A stretch of 8,017 nucleotides of DNA, taken from the NCBI GenBank assembly GCA_945835085.1, contig CAMAIG010000057.1:1-8017 (forward strand). The letters run 5' to 3'. A model generated the notes under the pieces. The model made no database searches. It was not told where the DNA came from and saw only the letters and a list, made by a program, of their open reading frames with translations. Below, in pieces: positions 7,145 through 8,017 of this stretch. Both the position numbers and the translations under genes were made by a program. Position 1 is the stretch's first letter; each line of letters begins with the position of its first letter. The stretch comes from an uncultured Ruminococcus sp. GTDB lineage: Bacteria > Bacillota > Clostridia > Oscillospirales > Ruminococcaceae.

Positions 7145-7248
7145 TTACAACGCACCTTTCATTTTCAGCCAATAATAATACAATCATGGCTGCAATTTTG
7201 TTTCAGTCGAAGTGATTTTTCGTCAGTTCCACCATATTTTCACCCGAA

Positions 7249-7278
7249 ATATTAGCTGAAACATTCAAATATATTCAA
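7249..7278 (-). promoter_or_regulatory. Candidate promoter for the HD-domain gene
   Basis: On the minus strand TTGAAT (7273-7278) and TAATAT (7249-7254) are 18 nt apart. Transcription would start near 7242, about 100 nt before the ATG at 7144. It is the best pair in this gap but is only a partial consensus match, in AT-rich DNA where such matches are common. Confidence 0.35.
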
Positions 7279-7288
7279 GTGATCATGG

Positions 7289-7317
7289 TTGATTACAGAA
7301 AATTTTTCTGCTATAAT
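7289..7317 (+). promoter_or_regulatory. Sigma-A promoter of the 109-aa orphan gene
   Basis: TTGATT (7289-7294) and TATAAT (7312-7317) are 17 nt apart. The start of transcription would be near 7324, about 60 nt before the ATG at 7383. This also argues against the in-frame TTG at 7320, which would lie at or before the transcript's 5' end. The spacer is almost entirely a palindrome. Confidence 0.82.
7296..7310. promoter_or_regulatory. Palindrome filling the promoter spacer (possible operator)
   Basis: CAGAAAA-T-TTTTCTG has perfect 7-nt inverted arms around one base and occupies 15 of the 17 spacer bases between -35 and -10. A dimeric repressor bound here would block RNA polymerase. No specific regulator family is assigned. 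Confidence 0.45.
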
Positions 7318-7370
7318 GATTGATAAGAAACTTTGGGATAAAAAATCAGCTTGTCAAACAGGAAATTTGC

Positions 7371-7375
7371 GGAGG
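7371..7375 (+). promoter_or_regulatory. Ribosome binding site deciding the start at 7383
   Basis: GGAGG lies 7 nt upstream of the ATG at 7383-7385. It selects the MAKHEF start over the TTG at 7320 in the same frame, which has no such site. Confidence 0.8.
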
Positions 7376-7382
7376 TATTAAA

Positions 7383-7712
7383 ATGGCAAAACACGAATTC
7401 GGTATAATGCAAATCGCTCCTCAAAAAGGAAAACGATATGACGAATATGAACCTCAGAAATATAACTGCATTTCTGTTAGTGATGATCACATAGAAAATA
7501 TCGTTTCCGAATTTGACGAAATAGATTTCTATTGGCATTCTCTTGATGTCCCGGGCAAAGGGCTTTCCTATTGTGGGATCACCCTTATTCCTCCCTCGTC
7601 AATGGAAGCTATAATTTCTGTAATTGAAAAATACCCGAAATTATCCGAATTGACTAAGCTTTTACAAAATGCTTATAAAGAGAACAAATGGGCAATACAT
7701 TATGGATTATAA
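7383..7712 (+). CDS. Conserved-looking small hypothetical protein, 109 aa
   Basis: The protein starts MAKHEFGIMQIAPQKGKRYD and has no signal peptide or membrane segment, so it should be cytoplasmic. It contains an acidic stretch (DDHIENIVSEFDEIDFYWH), then GKGLSYCGITLIPPSS, then a helical, charged C-terminus ending AIHYGL. The mix of aromatic residues and a defined hydrophobic pattern suggests a folded alpha/beta protein rather than a spurious frame. I do not recognise a characterised family and assign no function. It has its own promoter, a strong ribosome binding site, and runs divergently from the HD-domain gene. Its coding sequence is visibly more AT-rich than the transglutaminase operon, which could mean different ancestry, though no mobile-element trace is nearby. 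A stand-alone immunity-type or housekeeping accessory protein are equally possible. Confidence 0.82.
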   Translation: MAKHEFGIMQIAPQKGKRYDEYEPQKYNCISVSDDHIENIVSEFDEIDFYWHSLDVPGKGLSYCGITLIPPSSMEAIISVIEKYPKLSELTKLLQNAYKENKWAIHYGL

Positions 7713-7833
7713 CTTTCCATTTACCTGCTGTGACAGAGCTATAATTATTATAAACCCAAACCATAATGCTGTCAACCTCCGGATATGAAGTTTCGTTAAT
7801 AAAAAGTTAATTTTAATTTCACACAAAAATCTA

Positions 7834-7862
7834 TTGACAATCAATTCCCATTGTGATATAAT
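7834..7862 (+). promoter_or_regulatory. Sigma-A promoter of the initiator tRNA gene
   Basis: TTGACA (7834-7839) and TATAAT (7857-7862) are exactly 17 nt apart, a perfect consensus. The 35 or so bases just upstream (about 7797-7830) are A/T-tract-rich and could act as an UP element, as expected for a stable-RNA gene. Transcription would start near 7869. Confidence 0.9.
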
Positions 7863-7865
7863 AAA

Positions 7866-7890
7866 TAAGCACTCGCAAAGGAGTGCCTTA
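7866..7890 (+). other. Hairpin in the tRNA leader
   Basis: GCACTC (7869-7874), loop GCAAAG and GAGTGC (7881-7886) form a 6-bp stem. It can be lengthened by TAA (7866-7868) pairing with TTA (7888-7890) with C7887 bulged. The core stem begins at about the predicted first transcribed base and ends 12 nt before the mature tRNA, so it would cap the 5' end of the precursor that RNase P removes. There is no U-tract after it, so it is not a terminator. Confidence 0.6.
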
Positions 7891-7898
7891 AAATATAT

Positions 7899-7975
<77 letters not shown>

Positions 7976-7981
7976 AATCAG

Positions 7982-8017
7982 TTACCGTTGTTGATACAAT
8001 TTCAACAACGGTAATTT
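7982..8017 (+). terminator. Rho-independent terminator of the tRNA gene, U-tract cut by window end
   Basis: A perfect 13-bp stem pairs 7982-7994 with 8002-8014 around the 7-nt loop TACAATT. The last three bases of the window are TTT, the start of the expected U-tract. It begins 7 nt after the CCA of the tRNA. Confidence 0.85.

Noticed and set aside
7166..7192. Hairpin CAGCCA...TGGCTG in the leader of the HD-domain gene
   Set aside because: A 6-bp stem with a 15-nt loop is weak and not supported by any other sign of regulation.
7320..7382. TTG start for the orphan gene at 7320
   Set aside because: It lies at or before the predicted transcription start, while the ATG at 7383 has GGAGG at ideal spacing.
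7713..7833. Terminator of the orphan gene between its stop and the tRNA promoter
   Set aside because: The gap is AT-rich, with only weak short dyads and no stable stem followed by a U-tract; read-through into the tRNA unit remains possible.

Overview
The window looks like chromosomal DNA of a Gram-positive anaerobe of the Bacillota, most like a Ruminococcus/Oscillospiraceae-type Clostridia. The support is indirect: moderate GC with AT-rich intergenic gaps, AAGGAG/GGAGG ribosome binding sites, sigma-A promoters at or near TTGACA-17-TATAAT, many lipobox lipoproteins with Thr/Ser/Glu-rich linkers, and the style of the transglutaminase-like surface proteins. No ribosomal marker gene is present, so the genus is an inference.

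Positions 1-6435 (minus strand) form one tight operon read right to left. A perfect-consensus promoter (6407-6435) drives, in order: a CNNM/DUF21-CBS-CorC membrane protein (4994-6340); a lipoprotein with a bacterial SH3 domain and a transglutaminase-like domain (3304-5010, start overlapping the previous gene by 17 nt); a second transglutaminase-like lipoprotein (1890-3266, gap 37 nt); a third (619-1857, gap 32 nt); and the N-terminal 201 codons of another Thr-rich lipoprotein (1-604, gap 14 nt) that runs off the left edge. The three complete lipoproteins are paralogues. Each keeps a Cys-His-Asp triad and a conserved helical region before the catalytic core, with different linkers, lengths and accessory domains. 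The set looks like a family of membrane-anchored, outward-facing cysteine peptidases or transglutaminases made together with a membrane transporter-like protein. This grouping is the most distinctive thing in the window.

Positions 6503-7144 (minus) hold an HD-domain metal-dependent phosphohydrolase of the YfbR/HDDC2 type, probably transcribed from its own promoter. It is separated from the operon promoter by about 70 nt of AT-rich DNA.

Positions 7145-7382 are a divergent intergenic region. On the plus strand a clear promoter (TTGATT-17-TATAAT), with a 15-nt palindrome filling the spacer between the two hexamers, drives a 109-aa orphan protein (7383-7712).

The right end (7834-8017) is a complete tRNA transcription unit: AT-rich upstream DNA, a perfect-consensus promoter, a leader hairpin, an initiator tRNA-fMet gene with encoded CCA (7899-7975), and a long-stem terminator whose U-tract is cut by the window edge.

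No CRISPR array, insertion sequence, phage gene or attachment site was seen. No gap without a gene exceeds 300 bases.
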